Positions 10,457 to 21,600 of a stretch of DNA of 64,000 nt are shown here, piece by piece (the first letter of the stretch is position 1; every line of letters begins with the position of its first letter). Location: positions 111,358,302 to 111,422,301 of the forward strand of contig CM056380.1 in the NCBI GenBank assembly GCA_029718625.1. Direction: 5' to 3'. The notes beneath the pieces were generated by a model. It ran no database searches, had not been told where the DNA came from, and worked only from the letters and a program-made list of their open reading frames with translations. This stretch comes from Synaphobranchus kaupii (taxonomy: Eukaryota; Chordata; Actinopteri; Anguilliformes; Synaphobranchidae). The translations under genes and the position numbers were made by a program.

Positions 10457-11092
10457 ATGGGTTCTAAAAATTCAAAGAAGCAGGACTCTGGTCCGGCAAC
10501 CACACACCAGCGTGTTAAATGGCAAAAGTTAGGTTTCCCTGAAAAAGGCTCTTTTAGCCTAAATCAGATTGATAACCTAAAAATGCGGCTGCGGTCATAT
10601 GAGGTTAAAAATAGTAAACGTAAAAATAAATGGCAACCCGACTGGGATGTAGTAGATTTGTGGGAAAAGGAATCAAAATTAAGGCAGGAAAAACAGACCA
10701 AGGGAGAAAATAAAAATACTGTGGAGAAATCCCAACAAAGTAATTCAGTGCTATCTCCTGTTGTGCATTCCGGCGGCTCTTTGTATCCCAATGTAGCACA
10801 GCTTGCAAGCATACACAAAATTAACCTGGACTTGGACTGTCCTGCGTGTCCTCCAGCTTATGTTCCACAGCAAGCGGCAGGAGCTCACGGACATCCCTCA
10901 GCCCCTGCTCTCCAGGCAGTGCATTCCAGTGCTGCTGCACAACCATCTGCGAGTGGGCCGGCGACCAGAGCGAGACCTGCAGCTTCAGTAGGCCCAGATT
11001 CCACAGTACAGGTAACTTCCCACAAGGGTGAACTGCACGAGGTAGAGATGCCTACCATCCATACAATGATGATGCTGCGTCTGCGTATATGA
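10457..11092 (+). pseudogene. gag: ERV gag, N-terminal part (matrix side), broken
   Basis: The ATG at 10457 gives MGSKNSKK, a glycine-2 start with downstream serine and lysines that fits N-myristoylation of a retroviral matrix protein. A lysine-rich region is followed by a proline/alanine-rich stretch (about residues 130-180). The frame also opens seven codons earlier, but the MGSK start is favoured by the myristoylation signal. It ends at 11092 in a methionine/leucine-rich tail that looks out of frame, and gag continues in another frame from 11089, so there is a frame break or internal loss between matrix and capsid. Confidence 0.75.
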
Positions 11093-11673
11093 AGCAGATA
11101 GATACTTTGGAAACCAGTATGAAAACCGAATTCCCTGTTCGTCTGAACTGGGAAGCAGTCAGACAGGTTAAACAAAAGCCTGGTGAAACTGTTAATGATT
11201 TTCTTGAGAGACTTTCAGAGAAGTACGACGCACACAGTGGAATGGACAAACCAGAAAACAGCGAGACTCTTACTCCGTACGAGACTCAGCTAACCCACTG
11301 TTTCCTGGATGGATTGGATAAACACCTTGCAACCGCTATTAAGACCTCCTGTGTTGGCTGGCAGACTCGGAGACTTAAGGACGTTCTCCGTTATGCTGTT
11401 CACTGCGAAGAACAGGACCGCGACAAGCAACACAAAGACAAAAAGAAGAGCGACAAGATGACCTCTCAGCTGCAGCTGGCCCAGCTCCATTCCTACCAGG
11501 GGAACCGAGACGGTGCCGGTGGACAGCAGCAGCAAAGGAGAGGCCGCGGCAGACGTGGAGGATGGAATCAAGGGAACAGACAGAGACCCAACTCCATGGG
11601 ACCCACTACCATGGTGGATTATGATGTTTGCCGAAGGTGTGGAAAAAAAGGGACATTGGGCTCGCGGTTGTAA
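11089..11673 (+). pseudogene. gag: ERV gag, capsid C-terminus and nucleocapsid, broken
   Basis: Contains a stretch like the major homology region of retroviral capsids (KPGETVNDFLERL, residues about 30-42), then a basic Q/R/G-rich nucleocapsid segment. The CCHC zinc knuckle is split: the first two cysteines (CRRC) lie in this frame, the histidine and last cysteine in the next frame, with a run of seven A at 11642-11648 at the break. Both blocks have the same break, so it predates the duplication or reflects a homopolymer miscall shared by both. Confidence 0.8.
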
Positions 11674-11767
11674 ATTTTCCGGTAATGCTGATAATTGGGA
11701 CACAGCACCCCACGGGAATGTTACTTTCCAACATCCTGGGGGTCAAGCTGGATTACCTGGACAATGA

Positions 11768-12793
11768 CATTTTGTGGGGGACGAGGAAACGCATGCGGAC
11801 AAGGAGGGTGAGTTCACTGGGTTCCTTTACCATACGACTCCAAATGCGTTACCACTTTGGTCATTAAAAGTTGATGGGCGAGCATTAGACTTCATTGTGG
11901 ATACGGGAGCTGGTCGGTCTGTAATAACAGCTAAATCATGGGATTCAAAACCTCCTCTTTTTAGTGGTAAAACCATGCTCAGCCAAGATGCTGGTGGAAA
12001 TACCACGACAGAGAAATTTACAGCTCCATTACTGGTGCAAGATTTCAATACGGGCTCAAATATTACTTTGAAACATGCGTTCTTGTTCTCCCCTGTATGT
12101 CCGGTAAACCTGCTTGGCAGAGACTTAATGTGCAAATTAGGTCTGAGTGTGCAGTGTACTGATGACGGTTTAACTATTGACAGAGCTGCTACGGCGGAAA
12201 CTCTAGAAATGTTTTACTATGCTTGGGATCTGGACAGATCCTCAGACACAGCTAAAGCCATACAAATGGCCAGAACTGAGTGGACAGGCACTGGTGACAG
12301 ACTGACAGAATTACAACTACATGTAACAGCACATTTTAGTCGAGGTAGAGATTGGGAATTTGAAAAGAATTGGTACGGTGATTGTAAATTAAATTCGACA
12401 TTGTTTTTGGTTGGTCGCGATTTCTGTGCATTGTCTGTACAATTGAGCTCAGCACAGCAGCAATTCTATTCCATAGCGGGAAGTGCACCCCATGTATCAC
12501 TGTGCAAAGCCTCAAATAAAAAATGGGAGGACACAGGGCCATGGGTGAAATTATGTTTGAATACCACGGACTGGGAAAAGACAGGGGAATTTTCAAAATA
12601 TTCTCCCTCTCTGCGTGTCACTGCGCACGAGTTTCCGAACTCTCTGACAGCTGTCTGCAGCATTCATGAGTTGTTGTGTGACACCCAAGCCTACTTGCAT
12701 TTGTCAGACCCGAGATTCAGTGCAATTCCCTTTCAATTGTGGGCAACGTCCCAGAATGATGTGGGGCTCATAGCTGGAGTTACTCCACTTTAA
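11768..12793 (+). CDS. pro: ERV protease followed by an unassigned domain
   Basis: Aspartic protease signature VDTGAGRSVI (about residues 42-50 of the 339-residue frame beginning at GTG 11774) and the flap-distal LLGRDLM (113-119). About 200 further residues before a TAA at 12791-12793 are not protease or reverse transcriptase. They contain two H-x-T/S motifs, LHVT at residue 183 and PHVS at 250, the spacing style of 2H phosphoesterases, with tryptophan- and cysteine-bearing segments between and after. That assignment is a guess. There is no natural start codon, and the domain would be made by continuation from gag. The stop lies in the same frame as the following reverse transcriptase. Confidence 0.72.
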   Translation, partial: HFVGDEETHADKEGEFTGFLYHTTPNALPLWSLKVDGRALDFIVDTGAGRSVITAKSWDSKPPLFSGKTMLSQDAGGNTTTEKFTAPLLVQDFNTGSNITLKHAFLFSPVCPVNLLGRDLMCKLGLSVQCTDDGLTIDRAATAETLEMFYYAWDLDRSSDTAKAIQMARTEWTGTGDRLTELQLHVTAHFSRGRDWEFEKNWYGDCKLNSTLFLVGRDFCALSVQLSSAQQQFYSIAGSAPHVSLCKASNKKWEDTGPWVKLCLNTTDWEKTGEFSKYSPSLRVTAHEFPNSLTAVCSIHELLCDTQAYLHLSDPRFSAIPFQLWATSQNDVGLIAGVTPL

Positions 12794-13369
12794 GTAACCC
12801 CTAAATCTGAATACAGACCATGCAAACGTCAATATCCCCTACGCCCAGAAGCCGAAGACGGCATTGTCCCCGTATTTAATGCGTTGTTAGAAGCTGGTGT
12901 TGTGGTTCCCTGTCCTGACTCTCCATGCAACACTCCTATCTTGCCTGTAAAAAAGCCTGATGGGTCTTGGCGGTTCGTACAAGATTTACGAGCTGTGAAC
13001 AGCGCCGTTCAACAGCGCGCTCCCGTTGTGCCAAACCCCGCAACCATTCTTGCACAGGTCCCGGGTAATGCTAAATATTTTTCTGTGATCGATCTAGCGA
13101 ATGCATTCTTTAGTATTCCTGTTGATGTAAATTCCCAGTACTGGTTTGCCTTTACATTCAGGGCAAAAAGGTATACCTGGTCTCGATTACCCCAGGGGTA
13201 TGCTGAATCACCAGCTGTTTTTTCAGCAGCGCTGCAGGAAAACTTGGAACAATTCCAGTTTTCTTCAGGCCAAAGTACTTTGATTCAATACGTTGATCTC
13301 CAGACGAGCACAGCTGTATTCAGGATTCACTTGAACTGTTGACATTCCTAGCCACAGAGGGCCACAAAG
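12794..13369 (+). pseudogene. pol: ERV reverse transcriptase, N-terminal half, broken
   Basis: In the same frame as the protease but after one TAA. Shows fingers and palm motifs: PVKKPDGSWRFVQDLRAVN, FSVIDLANAFFSIP with the first catalytic aspartate, and LPQGYAESPAVFSAAL. The YVDD box reads YVDL, so one of the paired catalytic aspartates is missing, and the frame then ends in TGA at 13340. The piggyBac-like element follows at once. The residue loss and stop are shared with block B. Confidence 0.85.
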
Positions 13370-13373
13370 TTAA

Positions 13374-16011
13374 CCCTATTTACTTTGGCCCATTTGGCCG
13401 AATTTTCGCCTAGTTTTTACTAGTGTCAATTAAGTGCCAATATCTCAAAAACTATTCACTGCACATCCATGGTTGAAAGTTTCAATGAAAGAAGAGGCTT
13501 GTACCATTCAGAAATTTGCATCAGAATAAATTTATGTAAAAATGGTCACATACAGTTTATACATAATACACATAAAAAAACAAAAAAAAGTACAAAACGC
13601 CTTGTGTTTTTACAGTTTAGCACTGAATATTTCAACTTCAAAGTACTGGAGCAAGCCAGAATTCCTTACACTAGTGCACTGATATGTTGTCCACTTGTGT
13701 ATAGAATTTGGTAAAGATATCTACAGGCTTTCCTTATCCATTGGTAATTTTTCCAAAACTGTGCCCAGTGTCCCAATATTTATCCGAACGTCTCCAAATA
13801 TAAAACATGTGCATATCTTTCTGTCTAGGCATGTCAATCATCAGAAAACTTTATTTTTCTTTTAAAACATTTTTTGTAATACAGAATGTGAAGAAAATTA
13901 ACCTACACATGTTTTGTGTTTATGTGTATGAGGGTATTCTCTTACAAAGCGTGCCCAAAAGTGCCCAAATACCTCTCCGAAAAGGATTACTTACCCTAAT
14001 GTTATCCAACCAATCTGCTTTACATTTAAAATGGCACTGTACTTCAAAGTTAGATTTACCAGAGCCCCATAAGCCAGCAGAATAACAGGTTTATCTATAA
14101 CAAGCCTTCAACTTGACTTTTTACAGCAAAAGTAATGAATTATACATCACTATTTGGCAAACCTGTCTGTTACCACCTCCTACGACAGAGGTGTTAGGTG
14201 GGGGAGGGGTGTCTTCACTGTCCTCCCTGAAAAAGACAGATTCAAGTACATTACTAAGTAGAATCACTAAAAAATGAGAACACAAATTATCTCAAAAAGA
14301 CATATGGCAAGTATTACAATTAAGTGGGAAAAAAAATGTATATATATATATATATATACGTATATACATTAAAAAATCTTACATCCACAGTACGTCTGAT
14401 ATTAGCTCCAACATAATTAGCAATCGTAGCTAACTAGGATTTATGAATTAGTATGTCAGCTTGCACGAACTAAATTACATTATTATAATACTGTAATGTC
14501 TTGACTGAACCGTGAAATAAAGTACTAAGAATGGATGTCGTTTCATGCGTAAATTCAACAACTAGCCCTTGTGTTGGTTGCTGCACAAAGAAACTGCGAA
14601 TGAACGCTAGAAAACAAAGAGCAGGCGCTGCTTACCAGCCTGTGACGCCATAGAAGCTAACTAGCGAACTCCTGCGAGAATCCATTTATCACCAAACTAA
14701 AAATACTCTAGATAATAGCGCTCCATACTGTTGATAATTATGATGATAATAATAACAATAATAATAATAATTTGTATTATATATTTTTTAAAACACTTAC
14801 ATGTCCAGGCACGGGTCCATGCCAGAGTCATTGCTCTGCCAGAACACAGACTTCTTCGCCTCTGGGACACTTCTTCACCTCCAAAACCTGAGCAACCGTG
14901 AAATAAGCGCTCTTCTTTCCACCGTTGATTGCCACGTTCGCGTATAAATGTATAAAATAATCGTAAACTTTGAAGCAGCAAAGACATCACCAGCGCAATT
15001 GCATCATACAGCTGCCCGTGTCTGCGTACAGAGAAAGACTGGTCTGTGACGTTTTTTCAGCTCACAAAAAAAGCTACACATTGCTAAATACATCGGGATA
15101 GACTGAAAACGTAATTGTAACAGCAATCCAGCCCATCCCTTCCAGGATAAACTCAGTCAAAATGGCCACAGGCGTCATGTGATGCTGTCGACAGTCAGGA
15201 GCGCACAGCCGATTGCCCTATGGGCTGTCTTTACGCGTGGATACAGCGCCGTTCACAGTCGCTTGAATATGACATGTTTTACTTCGTTTGAAAGGGCAGG
15301 AAGCCCCGTAGAAGATAATCTACGTGTTTTACGGTAGATCATTCCTGTAGCAGTCTAGTAATGCTTTTACGCAACGGTAGTAACGTAGTACAAACGCAAA
15401 AGCGAAGGGTACGCACTGTGGAAATTGAGACTTTCCTGGATAATGGATAAATGGGTTACGAAAAAACGTTGAGGATTCTTCAGAAAAGGGCTATAACTGC
15501 ATAACCAGGTATCGTATTTGGTTGCTTAAACATGTTTATCAAGAGAATTTGTAGAAAATAAAATGTATTTATACAAAACCGGAAGTATATCGGTTGTATG
15601 CATACTGAAGTGAGCACGGGAAAAAAACACCTAATGTTTATTTATACAACTTTTCAATAATATACAATTGTTCCTGAATCAGATCTTGATTTTTTAGCGT
15701 GTTGAAATGGTACCAAGACCTTTTGTGATACGCATTTTATTGCCTGTGACTGCGGCGAGGTGAAGGCTGTAAACAAATAAAAAAAGTGGGTTGGGCTATT
15801 AGCACCCTGCTGCTTTATGGCTCTGTAGTGTAACCTGAGAGCTGATAAGCATATAAACGAATGTGTTCGCAGGCTGTGACTGTTTTTAACAATTTTGCGT
15901 CGAAAGTTCCGTGTTTTATTAACGTTATAATTTAGAATTTAAGAGAAATATGAACACTATAAAAAATTGGGACGCATGCGTCTCACCACTAGGGGGCCAA
16001 AGCCTATAGAG
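13374..16011. mobile_element. piggyBac-like non-autonomous DNA transposon in ERV pol
   Basis: 2638 bp flanked by TTAA on both sides (13370-13373 and 16012-16015). Ends are imperfect inverted repeats, CCCTATTTACTTTGGCCC versus CTCTATAGGCTTTGGCCC on the other strand. In block B the sequence at 62461-62475 shows the same pol site without the insertion and with a single TTAA, which fixes the boundaries. The interior has microsatellites, (TA)n at 14339-14357 and AAT-rich at 14744-14770, and no transposase. Only short unrecognised frames are present. Confidence 0.88.
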
Positions 16012-16015
16012 TTAA

Positions 16016-17585
16016 ACAGGAGAAACTGCAATTTGCATTAAATACTGTTACCTACTTAGGACACACTGTTTCTGCAGAAGGCAAATCTTTGGGAACTGAC
16101 AGAATCCAAGCGATTCTTGACCTCCCTAAACCGGTTACAAAAAAGCAGGTAATGTCTTTTCTAGGCATGACAGGGTACTGTAGGCAATGGATTTCTGATT
16201 ACGCTGAAATCTCCCAACCCTTGCAAGATTTGGCACATGGCCATGATCTAGCAGCTAATGATAATGTCACATGGACAGAGATTGCTGAAATTTCCTTTCA
16301 GAAGTTGAAACAACAATTGGCCTCTTCTCCTACTTTGGGCCTGCCTGACATGATTAAACCTTTTCTTTTGACTGTTGATGAGAAGGGCGGCTACATGTCT
16401 GCTGTTCTTTTGCAAAAGCACGGTGATAAGCACAGGCCTGTGGCATACTATTCTCAGCGACTTGATGCTGTTTCTAGGGGCCTTCCTCTTTGTTTGCGCT
16501 CCATTTCAGCAGCGGCTTTGGCGGTAACTGCATCTGCATCACTTGTTGCTTATCGTCCTCTCACTGTCCTTGTTCCGCATGCGGTAGCAGAAATTCTGTT
16601 AAAGCAAAAAACAGCTCATTTCTCACCAGCTCGAATGCTTCACTATCAACATGTGTTGCTCTCTTTGCCAAATGTTACAGTCAAGCGATGCAATGTTCTG
16701 AATCCCGCTACTCTTTTACCTACACCTGAGGATGGGGAGCCGCATAATTGTGTTCATGTGTTAGATCAAATTCTCTCCCCCCGTCCTGACCTCGCCACCA
16801 CTCCCCTCTCAAATGCAGACTTTGATATGTTTGTTGACGGTTCTGCCAGTCGATGTCCCCTCACAGGTGACAGTCAGGTTGGCTATGCAGTAGTGACACA
16901 ACACCAGGTTCTGGAGTCAGCCCGCCTTCCTGGACATCTCTCAGCACAGGCAGCTGAACTGTTCGCTCTTACACGCGCTTGCCATTTGGCTGAAGGTAAA
17001 ACTGTAAATATTTTCACTGACAGCAGATATGCTTTTGGAGTTGTGCACGACTTTGGAACTCTTTGGCAGCATAGAGGCTTCCTTACCTCTACAGGGAAAA
17101 CTATACAGAATGGACACTTAGTGAGCTGCCTCCTACAGGCGATTCTTTTGCCTGCTGCCATTGCTATATGTAAATGCTCCGCTCACACAAACCAGACTGA
17201 TGCTATCTCTCAAGGTAATGAACAGGCGGACTTGGCTGCCAAGACAGCTGCAATCGCCCCCCCTCACACAACTCTCAGTCTGCTCACACAGGCTGCTGTT
17301 CCCACAGACACTCCAATGGCCTCTGTACAGGACTGCCAAGCTGGGGCCACACCCCAGGAAAAGGCCAAATGGAAGCGAGACGGCACCTACACTGATGGGG
17401 TCTGGCTAGGCCCTACTGGTAAACCCTGTTTATCTCGTTTTTTATTTCCCTATTATGCTAAATTGACTCATGGACTGGATCATGTGTCAAAAGGAGGGAT
17501 GATATCTTTGATGTCCAGACACTGGGACACGGATTTTCTACTTATGCAAAAAACTTTTGTGAAAAGTGTGTTATCTGTGTTGTAA
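16016..17585 (+). pseudogene. pol: ERV pol: RT C-terminus, connection, RNase H, start of integrase
   Basis: The frame is open from the piggyBac right border to a TAA at 17583. Begins with the RT thumb and connection (TYLGHTVS, then SFLGMTGYCRQWI), followed by RNase H with catalytic residues visible in order: VDGSAS (D), AELFALTRA (E), FTDSRYAF (D) and GNEQADLAAK (D). The first part of the integrase follows, and the frame stops just where the zinc-binding cysteines (in a shifted frame) begin, so a frame break separates RNase H from the integrase core. The methionine-like start at 16089 is a TTG and not a real start, since the segment is the 3' part of a split pol. Confidence 0.87.
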
Positions 17586-17655
17586 ATAATGCTGGGCGGG
17601 GCCAGAAAGTTCCAAATGCGGCCCACCCGGCTCACAGGAGCCTTTCGAGTACCTG

Positions 17656-18444
17656 ATGATGGACTTCATTGAACTTAACCCATGCAGGGGTAAGAAATAT
17701 TGTTTGGTGTTTGTTGACATGTTTTCAAAGTGGGTTGAAGTTTTTCCTACAGGGAAAGCTGATGCTGCAGCAGTGGCGAAAGCCCTACTAACAGAGCTTA
17801 TTCCTAGGTGGGGGATCCCGAGGAAGCTGTCTTCAGACAGAGGCTCACACTTTTTAAACAAGGTGTTGGACAAAGTGACCGAGCAATTGGGGATCAGGTT
17901 GAAGTTCCATTGTGCTTACCACCCTCAGAGTGGAGGGGCGGTAGAGAGGGCAAATGGAACCATTAAGAACCGGTTAACTAAAGTGATGGCAGAGACAGGT
18001 CTGGATTGGGTCCAGGCCCTGCCAATTGTCCTTACAGGTATGCGGGGGAGGGTCCACGCTGCTACAGGGTTGTCGCCCTATGAAGTCATCACAGGGCGGC
18101 CCATGAGGACTGGATGTCACCCCCCAGGGCTGATGCTGGACAAAGAGCTAGCTGACACTCGCATGGTGAGTTACTGTGTTCAGCTAACCAATGTTCTGAG
18201 ATCTGTGCATCAACACGTGAAAGCAGCTCTCCCAGATCCAGCCAGCGGGCCTCTACATGACCTGCAGCCAGGAGACTGGGTGGTGATAAAAGACTTCAGA
18301 AGGAAGAAGTGGCACCAGGCCAGGTGGAGGGGTCCTTTCCAGATACTACTCACCACGCCCACAGCCGTGCGAGTGGAAGGCCGTGCTTCTTGGGTCCACG
18401 CCAGCCACTGCAAAAGAGCTCCACCAGCGCCAAAGGAGGGATAA
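17656..18444 (+). pseudogene. pol: ERV integrase core and C-terminal domain
   Basis: 262 codons from an ATG at 17656. Catalytic D-D-E visible: MDFIE, SSDRGSHF and GGAVERANGTIK. The C-terminal region has PGDWVVIKDFRRKKW...RWRGPF and ends WVHASHCK, typical of gamma/epsilon-type integrases. The zinc-binding N-terminal domain is in another frame upstream, so this is part of the polyprotein rather than a free gene. The core itself has no stop. Confidence 0.88.
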
Positions 18445-18557
18445 GGGTGAGAGACCCACCTCGACCGACGCACAGGGACGACTAAGTTCTCACGGAGTTT
18501 AAAAACTCAGAGAACCACCACTTCAAGGAGCACGTGACAGTAATATCTGCTCCCAAC

Positions 18558-19620
18558 ATGCCAGACAACAGCAGGAACAGAGGGGTACAACCCTTTGAGA
18601 AGATTAGGCTGCAGCCTGAAGGTAGGCCTATTGATACTAGGCCTCATTACACTCATCACAGTTCTGCCCATTATCCTGATTCATGAGACATTCTACACCA
18701 TTAACACCAGTGAACCAAACGGTACTGTTGTAATGACTAGTAGGACTAAAAGGTATGTCACCACCGGGAATGAAGCTTGGCTGACACCAGGAACTGTGAA
18801 GCATCATTATGCTACTAATTCTTGGTGGCGTTATGCTGAGTGGACTGCAAAACAGCACTTTAACCGGTCTTGTTATGTTTGCTCTCACATGCCTCATTCC
18901 ACAGCAGGCCCTCTTCTTCAGGTGCAGAATCTGAAGAACGACCTCTCAACGTGTTTGGTGGGACTGAGTTCTCACCCAGGTGTGGGAATACGGTGGGATA
19001 AAGCTGATTTCTCTGTGCCATTAAATCTGTCACTTTTGAGTACTCCAGTAGTCAATACAAATTGTTCTTTCCTGAAAGATTACCTAGCATGGCCACAGGT
19101 GTCATGGAGAATGCCCGGTCCAGTCGTACTGAAACATAGTATGAAGTTTGGAAGGTGTGCTATAGGTAATGGCTTTAATGCACTAGGTCAATTAGACAGT
19201 GATCAGAGTAAAACTGTTTTTTTGTAACTGTCCGCCCATGCAGCTGGATAAATGTTTTGACTGTCTGCGTAGCCCTTGTAGAAACAACCCTACCGTGGTT
19301 ACTGATATCTGCAGGAAGAACTGGTCACACGCAATCTCATTACCTTGGAATAGGAAGCAAACTGCAAACTGTTCCGGGATAACACCATCCTCTCGTCTTG
19401 GGAGCCGGCTGTTATCTGATTGGTAATTGCTTTGTGGGTACTCTGCTCTCCCCCCTGACTGGAGTAGAGTTTGCGCCCTCATTGCCACATATGTGATTCC
19501 TGACTCAAGTTGCCATAGGTCAGTACTTACAGCAATATGTTCCTGATCCTGAACAAGATAATGTATTCCTTCTCCGACAACTTCCTGAGTTTACTGACGA
19601 CCCTATTTAAAGTATAGGCC
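18558..19620 (+). pseudogene. env: ERV env remnant (surface-subunit part only)
   Basis: The main frame (18595-19227) has a hydrophobic stretch near its start (residues about 9-29), a basic SRTKR motif at 49-53, several N-linked glycosylation sites and many cysteines, as in a surface glycoprotein with leader. An ATG at 18558 opens a different frame, so the true N-terminus is unclear and probably frameshifted. After 19227 the reading moves to another frame (cysteine-rich, 19199-19426) and then decays. No fusion peptide or membrane anchor of a transmembrane subunit was found before the 3' LTR. Confidence 0.7.
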
Positions 19621-20245
19621 TGAATTATGTACCCACCCTGTCACATGGTTGGTGGGAAGACAGACAGTGTTGTAATGTGAAGAGATAAAAGGTTGACATT
19701 CCAGGAGTTGTGACAAGTCTCCATTACATGATGGGTTTTTATTTTTTATCTTTCTTTTCTTTCAGACTTTCTCTTGATAGTAATAATTTTATATGTTAAA
19801 TAATCAGTAGTACATTATAGTGAAAATTATTTTTATATTCAACTATATTCAATCCTGTTACTATATTCACTATGATTTCATTTTTTATATTTTTAATTTT
19901 TCCTGTGTTGATTCTTGTTATTAATCAGATATGGATGATGTGCGATAATTGCTAATATCCGGAAGCGAAGCTTGATTGCCTTGAGAGGGATCGGGGGATT
20001 ATTTTTTCCGGAACTGATTGGGTTTTCTGGCTCTGTGCTAGTTTTGTCCCATATAAGTCCTGAGTCTGCCGGTTTTTCAATTCCCCCTGGATTATTGGAG
20101 TATTGTACATATCCACACGAGATTATTGTATTTGATCTGTATAATCATGTAATCATTTATGATGTTATTAAAATGAATCACTTACTAATTGATTGAGTAC
20201 ATTAGGTAGATTGTAACAGAAAATTGTTAGTTATCATGAAATGAT
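19621..20245 (+). other. ERV 3' region between env remnant and LTR
   Basis: About 625 bp of AT-rich DNA where the transmembrane subunit and any 3' accessory genes would be expected. A 74-codon frame (19972-20196) starts at an ATT-type codon and shows no motif I recognise. Nothing else can be supported. Confidence 0.6.
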
Positions 20246-20258
20246 AAAAGGAGGGAAA
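20246..20258 (+). promoter_or_regulatory. ERV polypurine tract
   Basis: AAAAGGAGGGAAA directly precedes the TGTGAAGG start of the 3' LTR. Confidence 0.85.
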
Positions 20259-20761
20259 TGTGAAGGAATTTTCTGGTTTACAATATGTGTGTATTATCAT
20301 AAAGACAATCACATGATTATCATTAAGCATTTAATATAATAGATCAATTATATATTGAGTTAAGTAATTAAATAATGTATTCTTTGTGAACACTGAGTAG
20401 GTCATGGTTCACTCCCTCTGTGTCTCTCTTTCACAAACTGCTGAGAACAGGCAGATGTTTTCGTTACTTGTTTTGAAGGTTATTGATAGTTATAGAAAGA
20501 CAAAACACCAAGAATTGGATACCCTTGTCTCAGTATGTTTAGAAACCGCCCCTTGTGGCAAATCAGTAAAGCAACGATATTGTGTATAAATCTCCTCTGT
20601 ATGCTGTTTTTAGGTCAGAGAGATTCTGGTGAGACTCTCTCTCATTCTAAGTTTATCTCCAATAAACTGAAATTCTTTTTCTTATTCTATTACATCGGTT
20701 TGTTGTGGTTCTGTTTGGACAGACTTGCTCACTGTGGGTTGAAAGGGAAAAATCCACGACA
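20259..20761 (+). repeat. 3' LTR of ERV (503 bp)
   Basis: Runs from TGTGAAGGAATTTTCTGG to CCACGACA. Compared with the two 5' LTR pieces (43240-43336 and 9217-9625), one difference was seen by eye. CCAC follows at 20762-20765, and CCAC also precedes the 5' LTR at 43236-43239, giving a 4-bp target duplication. Confidence 0.93.
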
Positions 20762-21365
20762 CCACACACACACACGGACACAGTCTTGAGAATGGGCATT
20801 CATAATCGAGTAACAAATGGGGGAAAAGTACTTTTAATGATCAAAACAAGATATTTAATGAATTTCTGTATCATTACATGATGAAAATAATTTATCTCAG
20901 AGATATAGCAAAGAACCACCCAGGCTCAGCCATACATCCAATAACATTGTAAATGATTACAGGTCCTTTATGACCCGTGTTGTCAAATTTGGGGTAGTAA
21001 TACAAATAGGATTTTTATTCAAAACCTAAGCAAGGAAAAATAAATATGATGATCAAGATTATTAATGAATACCTTGAATACCAAATGAGTAGGCAAAATA
21101 ATTAAAACAAAGGCGACCCTCAGCTATGCATCAAATTCCATAGGAAATGAATATGGGTCCATTTGGGCCCATTTTCTGCATTTTAGGGGTAATCATACAA
21201 AAACACCTTTTATTCTAAAGGTAAAAACTTAAAAATTAAAATGATGGTATTTGATCATAAAATAACAAGTAAATTGAGGATGCCCTAGAATCCTGAATGA
21301 AATAAAATACAACAAAAAACAAAACTCGCCTGGGTCCATTTGGACCCATGTTGTGCATTCTAGGG
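20762..21365. mobile_element. piggyBac-like MITE, right part (cut by ERV)
   Basis: Continues from the (CA)n tract where the ERV integrated to the terminal GTGCATTCTAGGG next to TTAA (21366-21369). It is homologous to 29270-30165 and 35356-36219. Its left part is expected beyond the window, and the equivalent left part in the duplicate is 42329-43239. Confidence 0.8.
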
Positions 21366-21600
21366 TTAAATTTAAATTTAAGAACAAACTTTGTTTTTTT
21401 CTGTTTAGACACACTTCACCAATTTCTATAGTGATGGCATCAACAATGGAAGGATGTGTTATAAACATTATTGGATTTAAATGCTGGAGTGTGTCCATTT
21501 GTGCCATAAAAAAACATTTAACAGATTTACTGTGCATTATTTCTGTTTAATGTCATCTACCACAGTGATGTTAAAAGAAAGAAATTAGAAAGGGACATAC

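Larger units (their letters stand above)
1..17546. repeat. Segmental duplication, left copy (pairs with 46455-64000)
   Basis: Every position here recurs at +46454. Coding frames, LTR edges, homopolymer runs and frame breaks all coincide, and only a handful of single-base differences were seen by eye (for example 14090 versus 60544, and the gagcaacc/gagtaacc change near 14890/61344). The one larger difference is a replaced tract at 62222-62469. The repeat period covers the rest of the nested block plus three IFIT genes, so this is a tandem duplication of the locus or a false duplication in the assembly. Confidence 0.95.
9217..20761 (+). mobile_element. Endogenous retrovirus, gamma/epsilon-like, defective (block A)
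   Basis: Order: rest of 5' LTR, tRNA-Ser-type primer site, leader frame, gag, protease, reverse transcriptase (split by a piggyBac-like element), RNase H, integrase, env remnant, purine tract and 3' LTR. The first 97 bp of the 5' LTR are displaced by element X and can be seen in block B at 43240-43336. Stops or frame breaks occur in gag, between protease and reverse transcriptase, in reverse transcriptase, before the integrase core and in env, so the copy cannot make the full protein set. The integrase C-terminus and RT motifs favour the gamma/epsilon group. Confidence 0.92.

Noticed and set aside
14697..14990. 97-codon frame inside the piggyBac-like element as a transposase piece
   Set aside because: It is low-complexity AAT-derived at one end and has no DDD or zinc-finger motif.
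19972..20196. 74-codon frame before the ERV 3' LTR as an accessory gene
   Set aside because: It lacks an ATG and any recognisable motif, and AT-rich decayed sequence surrounds it.
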